Origin: Undaria pinnatifida
Lineage: Eukaryota > Sar > Phaeophyceae > Laminariales > Alariaceae
Reading direction: 5' to 3'
Length of the DNA stretch: 64,000 nt
Assembly (NCBI GenBank): GCA_012845835.1
Contig: JABAKD010000019.1
Coordinates: forward strand, 12,169,344 to 12,233,343
Shown here: piece by piece, positions 21,252-34,300 of the stretch
Layout: each line of letters opens with the position of its first letter
Position numbering within the stretch: position 1 is the stretch's first letter
Translations under genes and position numbers: made by a program
The notes under the pieces: model-generated
Database searches by the model: none
The model's input: only the letters and a program-made list of their open reading frames with translations
What the model was told of the DNA's origin: nothing

Positions 21252-24200
21252 CGTGAAAGTATCATGATTTGGTAGTTATTTTGTCACGAAACGTCTTGCC
21301 GTTGGTAATTTGTGTCACGAAGTTGTTGGATATCGTCGGTAAGTTGTGTCACGTTTTAGGTGAACCCACACTAAAAAATTGAATTTCCAGCTGGCAAAAC
21401 GAGCAGAAACAAAAGCAATAAAATGCCGAGCAAGAAACCAAACGAACTAGTAAAAAAGTACAGCGAAGAAACTAACGCTCGAGAGTATGCCACCGCAAAA
21501 TTCTTCCAAACATTATCGCGTACCGTTTGGAAATGATGCCAATTTTGTAAATCATTCAGGCGTTGCAGCCATTAAGATTCAACATTTTTTCCAAAATTCC
21601 TCCTCGACACTCGCTCGTCTCGCTCGGCGCCCGTCCGCGTTCACGTCGTTGTGCGGAACGGACACGGCAGGGCGAGGGGCGTTAGAGCCGCCCCCCGAAG
21701 GCGGCGCTCGAACCAAGCCATATTCGACCGAGAATTCCAGTTCCGCGAATCGCATACTTAGGCCGAGACAAAAAACTCCGGACCAAAGTCCATGACACCA
21801 AGGAATGGCTCTATATTCAAGGAATGATTTTATATATGTTTATGTGACCTAAACCTCTCGAAAACCCTTCCCCCCCCCCCCCTCCCCCGCTTTTTTTTTT
21901 TTTTTCTTTTTTTTTTTTTCTTGTTCCCATCGTTTCCTCCTGCATAAACGCCCCACCTACTATCGAAATCCGCCAGAGTAATAAACACTTCCACGCCCTG
22001 GATATCGCCTCGTTATCGTTTCAGAGCCGTCCATGCCGCTGCTGCAATTCTCACCCACCCCCGTCCCCAACGCCCCCTTCTTCACCGAACACCCGCACCA
22101 TCGCCTAGACCTAGCACCCCGCGTATAGCCAACCCCTACATCTATGCGACCTAAAGCCCTCCCCCCCCGCCCCCGCCCCCCCCCCCGCCACATTCCCCCT
22201 CCCCCACAAGAAATATTTATAGTTTCCACGCACAAATAGACCTGCCCCACCCGTGCCCTTCCCCCCTTCCCCCCCCTCCCGCCCCCCTTTTGATCAAAAT
22301 CAGGCCCCCACGTCCTTAAAAACTCCGCCCTCCCCTCACCGGATATTCGACTTACAGGATTCACTTGATAAACTGATGCATTTCCTTCCACAGCTGTCAG
22401 ATTTTGTCCCCCTCAGAAACAGGTTTTATAGTTTCCGCGCACAGACTGCCTAACATCACCCTGTTGACCCTGGTAGCTACACTGTGGTTGCAAGGGGAGT
22501 CGCCGACCTATATCCTTAATGAGGACACACAACCCGTAATACGCGCGATCGGAGTATCACACACAGCCTGCAAAGATGAGTTTCGACAAAATATTCGATC
22601 TCACAGCTGGAGAGTATTTTATTTTTTATAATTATTAGGTTTTGATTTATTATGAAAATTTCTAAAAACGGGCGATCGATGTGGTACGCAGCTTGCAAAG
22701 ACGAGTATCGGCCCCATTGAGATTTATTTGTCGAGCTCACAGCTGACGTCGTTAAAATAAGTTAATGAAATAGTTTCTCAGGCCCCTCAGTTGGTGAGCT
22801 CTGTATACATTCACCCCGGACACCGACTTTCACAAAAAGAAGAAATGTGCAACCCGAGGAACAAAGCCTACGGCTGTAGGTACTGCACACAAGCTGCGAG
22901 TTGGCTCAAGTTAAACGGCCGAAATTGTCCCCCCCCCCACGAATGCCGCTTGCAATATCTAGTCAAAGGGTGTGGATATTTCAATTGGAATATTTGATAT
23001 CATACTGCCCCCCCCGACCAGTGGAAGAGGGTGACATAGCCACTTTTTTTTATAACGGCCTGGGGCTGTCTTTAGGAGCGAAACAAGTATCGACCAATGA
23101 TAGGCCTTTAAATGTTTCAATAGTATTCAAGCTGGCCCCAACACGGGGGCGAAAAAAGCGATTGCGCCCCATTTTACATGGCGGTCGGAGGTACTCCGAG
23201 GCATGTCTGTAGATTTTTTCGCGCATAAATATCGAAGATCTGGGACCTGCGTATGTTCCATATTATACATCACATAACGAAAAAACTGGACATTGCACTA
23301 AAACCAACTTATGTAAAGGAAAAAACGTATTTTCCTCATATTTACGCACAAAACTTCAAATGTCCAGGCCGTTTTTGAGAGATAGACCCTGACATTTTGC
23401 ACACGTGTTTTATATGCTCATCCCGAGGCCTGACCTCCGAGTGTTTCTTTTTTTTACTTTTAGTCAAAAATGTTTGGCCTACGGTGGTCCATTTTTTCCA
23501 AAAAGATCTGAACTGACGAAAATCAGAACCCCCCCTCCGACAGATGAGGTCTTCGCAACGGCGCGGACTCCATCCGGGGAATACTTTTCCGCCGTTTAAG
23601 TTGAACCACCTTGTAATAATATCGCAAAACAAAGTAATATTCCGTCTCCGACGATTTGGGGTTAAGGAGCCCCTATAAAAAAACAACACCCCCCTCATAA
23701 AGTATTGCCTCTATCGTAGCACGCGTCTGTTACGGAGATCCATGATTAGCAGGATGAATTATCAAACAACAAAGGGGGCAAAAAAGCACCCGGCCTTGTG
23801 TGGAAGAGTCGAGGTGCCGGAAGGTGAGAGGGAAGGGACGCAGAGGTATCAGCTTCGCTTGGAGACAGCACCGGACCGGTTCTTCTTTGTAGATTTCTTA
23901 TTATTGGCGTTGAGCTATGAGAAGCTCGAGGAGGCAGGAAAGGGGAAGGAGGAGTGAGAGCACGGGGGTGGGGTGAAGCTCACAGAGTTCGCTTCACCCC
24001 AGCATTGCTGCTGTGTTCTCTTCTGGGCGTTTACCTATGGAACGTACAAGGAACGTTCTCCTGGGTGTTCTATGTTCCCATGAGCGCTTAACGCGCTTAC
24101 TTATATCTATCTTGTCCAGAGGAGGAACGTTCCATTAGCGAGAACGCTCTTGTGGTACAAGCTAGCTAGATTCTACGGGTTATCCGCTCCACTCAGAATA

Positions 24201-25749
24201 TTCCGTTTAAGAGGATCTTCTTGTGGCCAATAGACCATAACTCTGCGGGCTATCTTACAGAATCTATTGCCAGCTGTACTGACACTCTATTACACCTTGT
24301 GTTACAGCGCTTGGCTACAGATTATTTCGTTGGCTGGTCTTGTCAAGTATACAAAGCCTCAATCGGACACAGTTGTAGCGCAGGAGAGCTCGCCTAGATC
24401 TCCGTAATAAGAGCTAAGCCCGATACACCACGCCATAGGCACGGCTAGGCGTTTATCGGATGACCGTGTCAAAATGCACGTCGGGTCCAATCGTAGTGGG
24501 TAGTTGGCTGGTCCAGTTTTGAGGGGCCCCACCGGTAATAATTTTTTGGTCGCAACATGTGCAATCTTTAGCGTACACGAAAGAGACCAAGTTTACGGCA
24601 GTATTGTACTGATCACGTTGGAGGCCTTGTTTTTTTCAGCGTCCCAGAGCCGCGCTGGCGATAGAGAGGCTGCCCTACGTCTCTGTGCTCCTTGGGATAT
24701 CACGATGATATGCACGCCCCGCGAAAAAAGGATGGTGTGTTGTTACGCCTAGCCAACCAAATTTATCGAAGTCCGGGTTTGGGCGAGGTACAGAGCCTGA
24801 ATTGGGTGGCGAAAAGGCGGGGTACCCCCCCCCCCCCCCCCTACCGGGGCTTTAGTCCGTACCATGGCTTGACATGGAAAATGGGACATTTTTGTTTAAG
24901 GCGCGCGGAATAATGTTTTCCAGACCTGGCAATCAAACGCACGAGAAAAATGACACCGTGGATGGCGTGCTGACGAATTATTTTGGTTGGCTTCTCTGCA
25001 TGGCAACCACCATCACTGTGGGAAGCATGGAGCGGATGTGTACTTGACAGAACTTATATTAAATGCTTCGGCTGTGAGTTCGATAACTTCAAGGGTCGAT
25101 GATCGTCTTGGCAGGCTGCGAGATACACCGGCCGCTGTTTGTGGTGGTATGTAGGAGCACGCCGGTCAGAAAGCTGCGGTCAATCGAAGAAAGCAGCATG
25201 CCAAGACCACTATAGCCCACCCTGATGAACTAGTACGGCAGCGAGTCGGATATCTGCCGTTCTACTTCTCCTCCGTGAAAATACTTTTCGTCTCGCTGTC
25301 TTGAGCGTTCGTACGTAGAATCTGGCAAAGACCCAGCAATATCTTTTAATTCCTCCGAGATTTCCACCCAGCCCAGCGATAGATTGCCCAAACTTCCAGG
25401 ATACTAGCAGGGCGGTTAAGCAGTTGAGCCCCTCCTACGCACGGGGGGACGACGTGTGTGCGAGCGAGCAATGCACGGGTGTACAGTTGTCTGCCTTTTG
25501 GCTTTTGACTTCCGATTTTTTTCCCATTTTTCCTTTCTTTCACATGGGAAGTGTTTGGCATGACACTAGGTGGTCGGGAGTATGGAACATGCTCTACCCC
25601 CGGAATCCAGCGTTAAAATTTAGCGGCGAAACCGCTCAAAATGAAACGTACATTCGCCCCATTAAAGACTCCGAAGAGTACGCTTTCGTGTCCGTCGGCC
25701 GCCGCCTGGTCCTCTGGCATCGCCCATGTGCCTCCTTCTTCCCCTGCCG
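21252..25749. other. No gene recognised
   Basis: Contains a poly-C then poly-T block at 21868-21925, C-rich low complexity to about 22350, two inverted copies of dispersed family 1 (22529-22755) and a family-4 fragment near 23650-23730. Reading frames are short and without motifs. Confidence 0.5.
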
Positions 25750-26570
25750 TTACTTCTCAAGCGTGGCAGAAAATGCGATTGGGTCGTTTCTCATGCCCAA
25801 TTTGCTTAGGTGTCCGGTTGAGACGCCCACGAAAGTTGACTCTTCTTCGTCTTTAATGGGTTTCCTCACTTTCACGTTCCTGTTTACCGTGGCCATGGCG
25901 TCATTGCGGCGATAGCTTTCGTATATTGGGAAAGGCGGCGGTAGCACGTGTGGGGATGTGAGAAGGGTGTACCTGACGGTATTAACCGGCCCTCCAGCTG
26001 GGTTGGCCATAGTTCCCATGCTGAGCGGGTTGTCCCCACGTGACGGGGCTCCTTTCCGGGAGTTGAGCTGAGGGAACCGTCCACTGTGGGGCTTTGTGCC
26101 ACTGTGTCTTCCTTGGCCACTGTTGTGCGAATCGCGTTCGCTGCCGCGGCGTGTACTGCGGCCATTGCTGATGCTGAGGGCCTGGAGCTGACGACGATTG
26201 CAATGGTGTCGTTGCCTGGGGTTGTGCCCGTTGTTGCTGCGGTCCGTCTCCCACAAGCGGACCTGGGGAGGTAGGCATCGGTTGACCTAGCGGCGGCGGC
26301 AGGGTCGATTGCGCTGGAAATAGCTAATGGGGCGATGGATGAGTCGATGATGCCGAAAACGGTTGACGTGCAGGCGGTGGCGGCGTCAACGCCACCGACA
26401 ACGGTTGACATGGAGGCGGCGACGGCGGCAAAATTCCCGTTCCGTCAGCCTGAGGTATTCCGCTTACGCCCCACCATTGGCGCGGAGTTCCGCTTGGAGG
26501 TGGGGGCGGTGGTGTGGTGTTCCCCCGCTTGCAAAAACGACACAGTTCTTCTTGGCTTCCTCCTTTTTTC
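25750..26570 (-). CDS. Hypothetical two-exon reading frame or relic
   Basis: A minus-strand frame rich in Gln, Ser, Arg and Pro (right of 25973) can be joined by a 61-nt GT-AG intron (25912-25972) to a terminal exon at 25750-25911 ending KLGMRNDPIAFSATLEK and a stop. I recognise no family. Further right a CRFCKRG motif with Pro runs appears in another frame. Part of the terminal exon has an inverted, diverged counterpart on the plus strand at about 25644-25700. It could be a small gene, a decayed retroelement gag or chance; low confidence. Confidence 0.25.
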
Positions 26571-27788
26571 ATTTCTTCTTTTCGGTCTTTGTCTTTTATT
26601 TTTCACCTCCCCCCCCTTTTTTCCGCCCTCCGTCTTTCTGGCAACGGCAACAACTGGGATACTGTAGTAGTACTTAGAGTGTATGTATGTGTGCTTTTGC
26701 CATTTACGAGTAGGTCTAGAATCTTACCTCTCGAGGCAAATACATTTTTCGCTGTTAATGTTTGGGCTGGGTTATACCTCGAAGCATTGATACAACCTGT
26801 TTCGAAAGCAGTAAATAACATCGAATGCAATGCTATACTCGTAGATAATATAGCACACCCCTTCATCAACCCCACTACTACAGTTGTGTTGCTATTTTGT
26901 TGTGGGTAAAATATGATCTATCTCAGGAGCAGCATTGTGCACAACACAGCTTGATTGAGGATTTCATAGAGTTAATTGTTTTCAAATACGTCAGAGCTAT
27001 AATAGCTGTGAGCCTCTTCACCAATTTGAGGGTCGATAATACGTCGATACTCATCTCTGCCAGCTGCGCGATACTCCGGTCGCGCGTTTTTACACAGACA
27101 GACATGGACGCACTACCCGTATTACTCTTTGATGGTGTACTGGATGGCTTTTCTGGATGTGGACACATGCTGCATACAACACGACCGACATATTGCAAAA
27201 CAAAGAATGCAATCCCCGGACTGATTCTACGACAGCCCCCCCCAAAGTAGTGGCGGTTTATTTATTAACGAACGTTTCATGGCTACTCGACACGAGAGGA
27301 GGAAGGATGTTGTTGAAATCGTTCCTTCGCATATTTTCTTGTTTGCAAAGGACTATCTAACGATGACGTTTGGGTGGCAAAAGAGACACCGTATTTCAGG
27401 AGACGGCCGGGAGCTGGTTTCAAAACCGGCAATTTCGCTAAATTAAAAGAAAAGTTTGGGGGGCTACCGTAGAATGACTCAAAAACGGCGATTTTGGGTC
27501 ATCAAGGGGCGCCCTTTCCTTCAGAAAACATTTCAGACAAAAAGTTATTGCTATATATACCTACCTCTCTATCATCGTATTAATAGCATCGTTGCACGCG
27601 TTTTATATATGTACTGTGGTAGTATGTGTGGTTGCCAGGGTAAACATGAAAAAAAAAAAATCCAACGACGTTGTCAGCTGTGAGTTCGACGAAATTAGCG
27701 TCGACCCGATACTCATCGTTACCAGCTGCGTATTACATCGATTGATTGTTATGGCCCCCTCGACGCGCAGGCTGGGCTAAATGTGTGG

Positions 27789-28175
27789 TGTCAAGGAAAT
27801 TGGTGGGGTATTACTCCGTTTGACCACTTGCAACTGGTTATCCAATAGCTTACCCAAACTACGCCATATAATTACTCCCCCCCCCCTGAAACGGCGGGAT
27901 AGCAGGTCGGCTGGATATAGGGCGGACCTCTGTCAATATCCAACCAAGCCGTTTCATCTCCTGGGGATACCAGGGAGAGAGAGTATTTTTCAAGTTCGAC
28001 AAGGGGATAGTCTGAAAAGTTTATGATTGTGGATGGTGGGGATCGAACCCACGACCCCAATATCCATGGTCTGTCGACGACGCCATTTGTTAAGGAAATT
28101 AGTGGGGTACTAGTCCGTTTGACCACTTGCAACTGGTTAACCAATAATAGCTTACCCAAACTAAGCCTTATAACA
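27789..28175 (-). mobile_element. TRIM family B (miniature LTR retrotransposon, minus orientation)
   Basis: Two terminal direct repeats of about 85 bp (27789-27872 and 28088-28175) begin TGT and the better-kept one ends ACA, flanked by GTGG on both sides (27785-27788 and 28176-28179). In minus sense, the LTR is followed at once by TGGCGTCGTCGACAG and then GGTCGTGGGTTCGATCCCC (28028-28087), a perfect tRNA T-arm with B-box. The 3' LTR is preceded by a G-run polypurine tract. No coding capacity. Confidence 0.82.
28028..28087 (-). promoter_or_regulatory. tRNA-like segment of TRIM B (A-box and B-box, or primer-binding site)
   Basis: TGGCGTCGTCGACAG resembles a D-arm/A-box; GTGGG-TTCGATC-CCCAC forms an intact T-arm/B-box. 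It starts one base inside the LTR, exactly where a primer-binding site would lie. No complete acceptor stem, so not a functional tRNA gene. Confidence 0.6.
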
Positions 28176-28473
28176 GTGGCTCTTCCTTCTTAAATTATTA
28201 TTGGAGGATTTTTTTCACACACAACAAACAGCAGCAGCAGCAGTAATCCAGGACAACAACAACACCTGCCGCGTTCGGCGGCCGTCTCTGATGTGAGCTT
28301 TGCGGCGTACTGCCACCCACAAGCTTTGTACTGCTTTGCCATTTTACTGTCGTCGTATGTTTTTCTACAAGTTTAGTTTCGGGTGCGCTTCGGTACTGAT
28401 GATGTCGGGAAACAGGAAACTTTAACGAAAAAGAAACGGGAAACGGAAAATGGAAAACGGAAAACGGAAAACT

Positions 28474-28920
28474 TGTGGTGGTGGTGGAAAAACGAGTTTA
28501 GAAGGAAACAACTCGAGAAGCATTTTTTTTTTTTTTTTTTGTTCAACGTTTTTAGTCTACTTCCTCACAATGGCGTCGACGGCAGGACGTGAGATTATGA
28601 AGAGTCAGGTCGCTGGTTCGATTCTCACCGTCTTGCCCAGAAAAAAAAAGAGGGATTTTCTCACGTTCAAGAACCTGTAAAACTCAACCACTTGCAAAAC
28701 AACGATGAGAGCAATGTATAGGATCATTGCAAGTCACTCCAAAAACGAAAAAATCGCATTGGATACTGGGTACCTCATCGGGCTTCGTGACATAATCTGG
28801 GAATTATGCCAGGTTTAGTGGGGGAGAATGTGGTGGAAAAACGAGTTTATTAGAAGGAAACAACTCGAGTAGCATTTGTTCAACATTATTTTTAGTCTGC
28901 TACTTTACTAGCTACTCACA
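28474..28920 (+). mobile_element. TRIM family A, copy A1 (447 bp)
   Basis: 5' LTR 28474-28569 and 3' LTR 28829-28920 begin TGTGGTGG and end CACA. Just inside the 5' LTR lies TGGCGTCGACGGCAGGA and then GGTCGCTGGTTCGATTCTC; just before the 3' LTR lies the polypurine tract GTGGGGGAGAA. A T-run expands the 5' LTR and the 3' LTR carries a small insertion near its end. No coding capacity and no clear target duplication. Confidence 0.85.
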
Positions 28921-28971
28921 GCAGTAGAGAGTAGATATTCGAAGTCGTCGAAACCTACAAAAAAGCAAATA

Positions 28972-29831
28972 CAGTAGCGGCTACGGTTTAAGAGAGGGTC
29001 GGTACAAGCCGATTTCTCTCTCTTAAATCCGGCTTTCTCTTATACCGTCTTGGCTACGATTTAAGAGAATATTCTCTTATACCGTAGCCAAATCGAAAGC
29101 GCGCCAGAGAGAGACGCTCTTGTCCGAACTATATGGCGTAGGAGGTCGTAGAGAGTGTATCATTCAATGTCGCGTAACGCAGCAAGCGTTACCACGTCGG
29201 GCTACCTCCAAACACCGCTCATTCTTTTGGTTGGCGAGCACGTGGACCCAAGTACGTGGTGCGCTTTTGGTGGATCTGCGCTTGGAAAATAAATCATCGT
29301 CGTTTCATGCGATGCACATTTTGCGCGTGGACACGCAAAGTCGGTACAGCAGTAGTGACTGGTGATTTTGTTGTTGTTTTATAGGTGTGTTTCATGCTCG
29401 CACCTCTTCTAGAAGGACAACACGAGGCTACGAATGCATCAGCACTCAAGAAAGACGCACCCGTTTACACACTGCACCTCTTCTCCCACCGTACCCTCAA
29501 CACAACAACACCCTCTCATCCCATCGATTTAAACCCCCGACAAAACGCGAGTCAACGAAAAAAAAAAACTTCACATTATCAAGACATCACTCGCCCTACA
29601 AATAACACAAACCCAAGAAACTAACGCTACCCTCGCGACCTGTCAGCCTGAACACAATCTGTGTGTGTGATGTGTGTGTCCACGTGGTTTCCAAATGGTT
29701 CGATTTAGGAGAAAATCTCGGAAGCAATAGGAATTCTCTCTTGCATCGATTTTGATTGGTACAAGCCAATTCCTCTCTCTTAAATCCGTACTTTCTCTTA
29801 AAAAAGTTATCTTAAACCGTAGCCGCTACTG
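28972..29831. mobile_element. TIR element, 860 bp, superfamily uncertain
   Basis: Perfect inverted ends CAGTAGCGGCTACGGTTTAA (about 22 bp), then a shared internal motif GGTACAAGCC with CTCTCTCTTAAATCC on both sides. Flanking 8-mers match at only 4 of 8 positions, so the target-site type is not settled. No transposase; the interior may be captured sequence. Confidence 0.75.
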
Positions 29832-30014
29832 AAGGAACAATACTTAGGGATAAGCCCGCTTAAAGCTACAAATAATTGACAGTCCCATAGCCCTAAAGAG
29901 TCAACAGCGTAACTTAAAGAAATAAGCCGCGTGAGGGCGCGCTAAATCTTGGAGTCCTTTCAGCTTTCCAGATTTAACGCGCCCAGACACTGTCTGTCTG
30001 CTGCAAAAATCATC

Positions 30015-31340
30015 ATGCGCTCCAGTGGTAGAGCACGCAGCCCTAGCAACCCTAGCCAAAAGGCTAGGGAGGCTGGGGCGGGGGATCAGCAGGCGACCCG
30101 GTCCACGGGCCGTGTGGGGTTTAGGAAGTTTGGCGAGCGGCACGCGGAGGAGGTTGAGAGGAGGGGAGGAGAGGAGCAGTCCGATGATGACGAGGAGGTG
30201 GAAGCAGTCACCGTGGTACTCGGCAAGCAGGTAGAAGCCGCGGCCCAGCCGACCGAGCCGAAGCCGAAGAAGACGAGGGTCAGCAAGAAGTGGAACACGC
30301 TCTATGACCTGGTGCTCGCGCAGAAGGGTGAGAGAGAGAGAGGGAGGAGAGCCTCTTCGTTCTGTTTTCTTTTTTTGTGAAACACATATAGTCTAGACTA
30401 CATACATGCCGCTCCTCTCAGTTGTATGTCTCGAGTGTACACACAACCACAGGAACGACACAGCAGTACGCTTAGAACGAATGGTCTAGGTGTCTCGGTG
30501 GGGCCGCTGGTGTGTGGTTGTAGACTAGACGCCTCCACCCGCGTAGCAAAGGTGCCCGCAAAAGCTTTTCGCTGTGCCCTTCGAAGAAAAAGAAGCACGG
30601 AAAAAATTCCAGGGCTTTTCACGGGTCGGGTCAAATCTCGCGGGTCGGGTCGGGTCGGGTCGGGTCAGCTGACCCGACCCGACCCGCGAGATTTTCGAGA
30701 CGTCTTGACCCGACCCGACCCGACCCGCGAGATTTTGAAAACCTCTTGACCCGACCCGACCCGACCCGCGAGATTTTCGAGACGTCTTGACCCGACCCGA
30801 CCCGACCCGCGAGATTTTGAAATCGTCCTGACCCGACCCGACCCGACCCGCGACAATCCGGGTGACCCGCGAGATTCGGGTCGTCTGGCGGGTCACGTTA
30901 ACTCGACCCGTGACATTTCTCACGGGTCAGAGTCAAAAAGTCACGGGTCAAAGCATGTATACCTCGGTCGGTTGGTTGGTCCTTGGTCCCTCGTACTTTT
31001 CCCAGTATGTCGTGTTCTCTGCGTTTTTTACCGGCATTGTTTGCAGCTGATGATTATGTCATGCGGTGTGCGCGCGAGAAATAGGAAAGAAACCGCAACC
31101 CACGTGCATGGACATGCCCGTACCGTTAGACCACCGGGTCGACCCGACGAGCGAGCCGACGAGCGAGCTAGTTATAAGTTACAAGTGCAATCTCCGGCCC
31201 CGGCAAGCAGCCTAACTGAGCCGCCTCCGACAGCAAGCCCACAACTGGGGCGGTGGATCTGTCAGCAGGGGCTGCGATCCGCGAGGATGCGTTGTCTGCT
31301 GCTGGTGCTTGCTGCTGCCAGGGTGCTGCTGCTGCTGCTG

Positions 31341-31375
<35 letters not shown>

Positions 31376-34300
31376 CGACAACGGCTGCTCTTCTTGCTTG
31401 TTTACGTTTGGTCACATTTCGTACGAACTGGTATGATAATTCTCGAGCTAGCTACTACTACTACTTACTGCTGTATCTATCTTCTATCTGTGCAGTCTCC
31501 AGCCCCGGCAAGCAGCCTAGCTGAGCCGCCTCCGGCAGCAAGCCCACAACTGGGGCGGTGGGTCTGTCAGCAGGGGCTGCGATTCGCGAGAATCCGGGGT
31601 CTGCTGCTGGTGCTTGCTGCTGCCAGTGCTGCTGCTGCTGCTGCTATTGGAGCTAACGAACAGCTGCTGCTTCGACGACGACTGCCCTTCCTTGCCTTTT
31701 TACGTTTGGTCACATTTCGTACTGGTATGACCGTATTATTACTGCTGTTGTTACGGCTTCAGTAGGTAAGGGATTCGCGTCACACTGCTGTATGCCTTGG
31801 TACGAGTAGCTAGGGGTACTGCCTGGTGATTGTTCTGCACGCTGTGATGACATATGATCGGAGCATCGGCACGACGGAGGCAGGAAGCCGAAATGTTTGT
31901 ATTTTATTGGCGGACCCGCGGGCCCGACCCGCGGGGCGCCTGCACAGCATCAACGTGGCTCTCAGCTGTAAGTTTGAAAAAGGCGGATCCGCCGGCTAGA
32001 TCCGCGGGTTTGACCCGCGGGTCAGCCCAAAACAACTCACGGGTCATTATGGCTTGACCCGCGAAGTGACCCGTATCTCGCGGGTCATGACCCGACCCGA
32101 CCCGCGAGATTTTGAAAACCTCTTGACCCGACCCGACCCGACCCGCGAGATTTTGAAGCCTTTTGACCCGACCCGACCCGACCCGCGAGATTTTGAAAAC
32201 ATCTTGACCCGACCCGACCCGACCCGTGAGATTTTAAAACGTAATGACCCGACCCGACCCGACCCGCGAGATTTTGAAACCCCCTTGACCCGACCCGCGG
32301 GTCGGGTCATGACCCGTGAAAAGCCCTGAAAAATTCAAATTTCCAAACCAACCCCTGACTACTGTAGTCTACTGGTAAGTAGTACTACCGCACGGCAGAA
32401 TCACGGTTACAAATCAAGTGGATTTGTATCTCGCACAGCAGTACGAAGTAGGTAAAAAATGGCAACCGTACTACTTTCATCCTACCTCTGGCCGTTCTAC
32501 GAGCAGCACAGCAGTGTTAACGATGCGCGCAGATCACGACTGTGCGCACAACAAAAACGACCTTCACATTCCAAAAGTTGTTGCCTGAACACGGAGACGG
32601 ACGGACCGGGGAAGGGGGCGGCAGGATGTGTTGTGATCGCGCGTACATCGCGCGTACACGTATTGCAGCAGTAGCCGTCTTGGGGTTACAGAATTTGGGT
32701 GCGACATACAGAGTTCGCACCGCGAAAGCGGGAAACAAAAGGCGCACATCGACACTGCGAGCACCTGAACCCGCCGTGTAGACTATATCATAAAAAATGA
32801 AAATTCACTCCAGCTGTGAGATCGAAGATTTCGTCGAAACTCATCTTTGCAAGCTGTGTGCGATACTCCGATCGCTATATGTAGTAGTCGGCGGCCTGTA
32901 TCGATTTGTGCAGCACGGTTTGTACCACCTGTTCCCCGGGCCGTATTTTCGTCCTGACACCGTTTTCAATTCCCAAGCAGACAGGTGTGCTGCTTGGCAC
33001 CGGTTAGACTTGAGCATAATAGACGTAATCATAACAAACGTACAGTACAATAAAATATAATGGCCCAGACGACGCAATCGCAGAAGTGGTGATCATGCGT
33101 ACTGCTGTTGACGCACAGGGTGTTCGTCGATCCGTCCTTGTCACGCCGAATGTCCTCGTTCGCCCACAGCTCTGAAGCATGAAATCTGGTACGTCAACGG
33201 AGCATCACTCACCGTCAAGGAGAAGTGGGTGAACTGTCTGCAAGAGCTAAATACCGAGGAACCGCACTGCAGGGTGTTTGCCAACAAGTCGGACACCTCC
33301 ATTCAGTCGCACTACAATGACATCGTCACCAAGCAGAGCGGCGACAACAGCGCGGCCCAGCGAGAGTTCGGAGGTGGCACAGATCCGGACTCTCAGGGTA
33401 GCGAGTCCGAGAAACAGATGAAAATCGATCTGGTGAGTTCGTATCTATGTAGTACGACCGGAGAGACATTCTGCCCGCCCTCGTTGCGCTGGTGTAGGTA
33501 CCACCAGCGCCTGCGTTTCCCACCCCCTTCGCGTTTTGGGGTTTTAGTCGTGTGTTCGCGTCGGGCGTCACACAAGGATGATTCGGGGCGCTAAAGGTTA
33601 ACGGCAGAGAACACGTCCCGCCCGAAGTTGATTAGTTTGAGCCACTCGTGTGTACGTATGTACACCATATTTTGGCACACCCGGTTAGGGACGAAAAATC
33701 CCCGCCTTCCGGCCCCGCTTGTCAACCCCCCCCACCCTCCCCCCCCGTGACTTAAAGAACATAGCCCCCGCCGGCGGGTATACCTTGTATTCGTTAGGGT
33801 TATGCGCTTGACGGAACGTTAGGCGGCCATCGCGTGCCAAGCTGCCAAGCTCTTGCGCGAAGCCCTACCACCCACCACCCCCGCAGACAGGCCTGCCCGA
33901 AGTTTTCACAGTCCTCGACAACCATTCTTCGATTAGCATATGAATTCAGATGGGTGCGTTGGGTGGAGTGCCTTCGACAACCATTTTCCCTCCGGTTTCC
34001 ACTTGTATCGCAACCATGCGAGATTTTTTTGTTCGCAGAGCCAATCTCTCCGCACACACGCACGCCGACGCACGCCTCGGGCTACCTTGTCACTCTGCCG
34101 TTCTCGCTGTACATTGGTTAGTATGACCGGGCTGTGTCGCTCAGTAAAGGAATATTCCCCACCAGAAGATGCATAGAGTTGGGAGTCGTTTCGCAACGTG
34201 CCATCTAACAAAACTGCGTGTAGCCTCGTTCTGACACTACTGTCTCGCCTTCCTTCCACGCTTGTGTGTGCTATTGGGGCAGAAAAAAACCCTGAACGCC

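Larger units (their letters stand above)
30610..32328. mobile_element. hAT-type non-autonomous element, 1719 bp
   Basis: Perfect 18-bp inverted ends CAGGGCTTTTCACGGGTC and an exact 8-bp target duplication AAAAATTC (30602-30609 and 32329-32336). CAGGG ends with 8-bp duplication are typical of hAT. Subterminal arrays of about 41-bp units, GACCCG repeats plus GCGAGATTTT, occupy both ends (about 30640-30860 and 32080-32300). The centre holds a 305-bp tandem duplication (31185 and 31490) and a CTG repeat. No transposase seen. Confidence 0.92.

Noticed and set aside
28025-28090. A genuine tRNA gene
   Set aside because: T-arm and B-box are good but there is no full acceptor stem, and it sits exactly inside the LTR of TRIM B.
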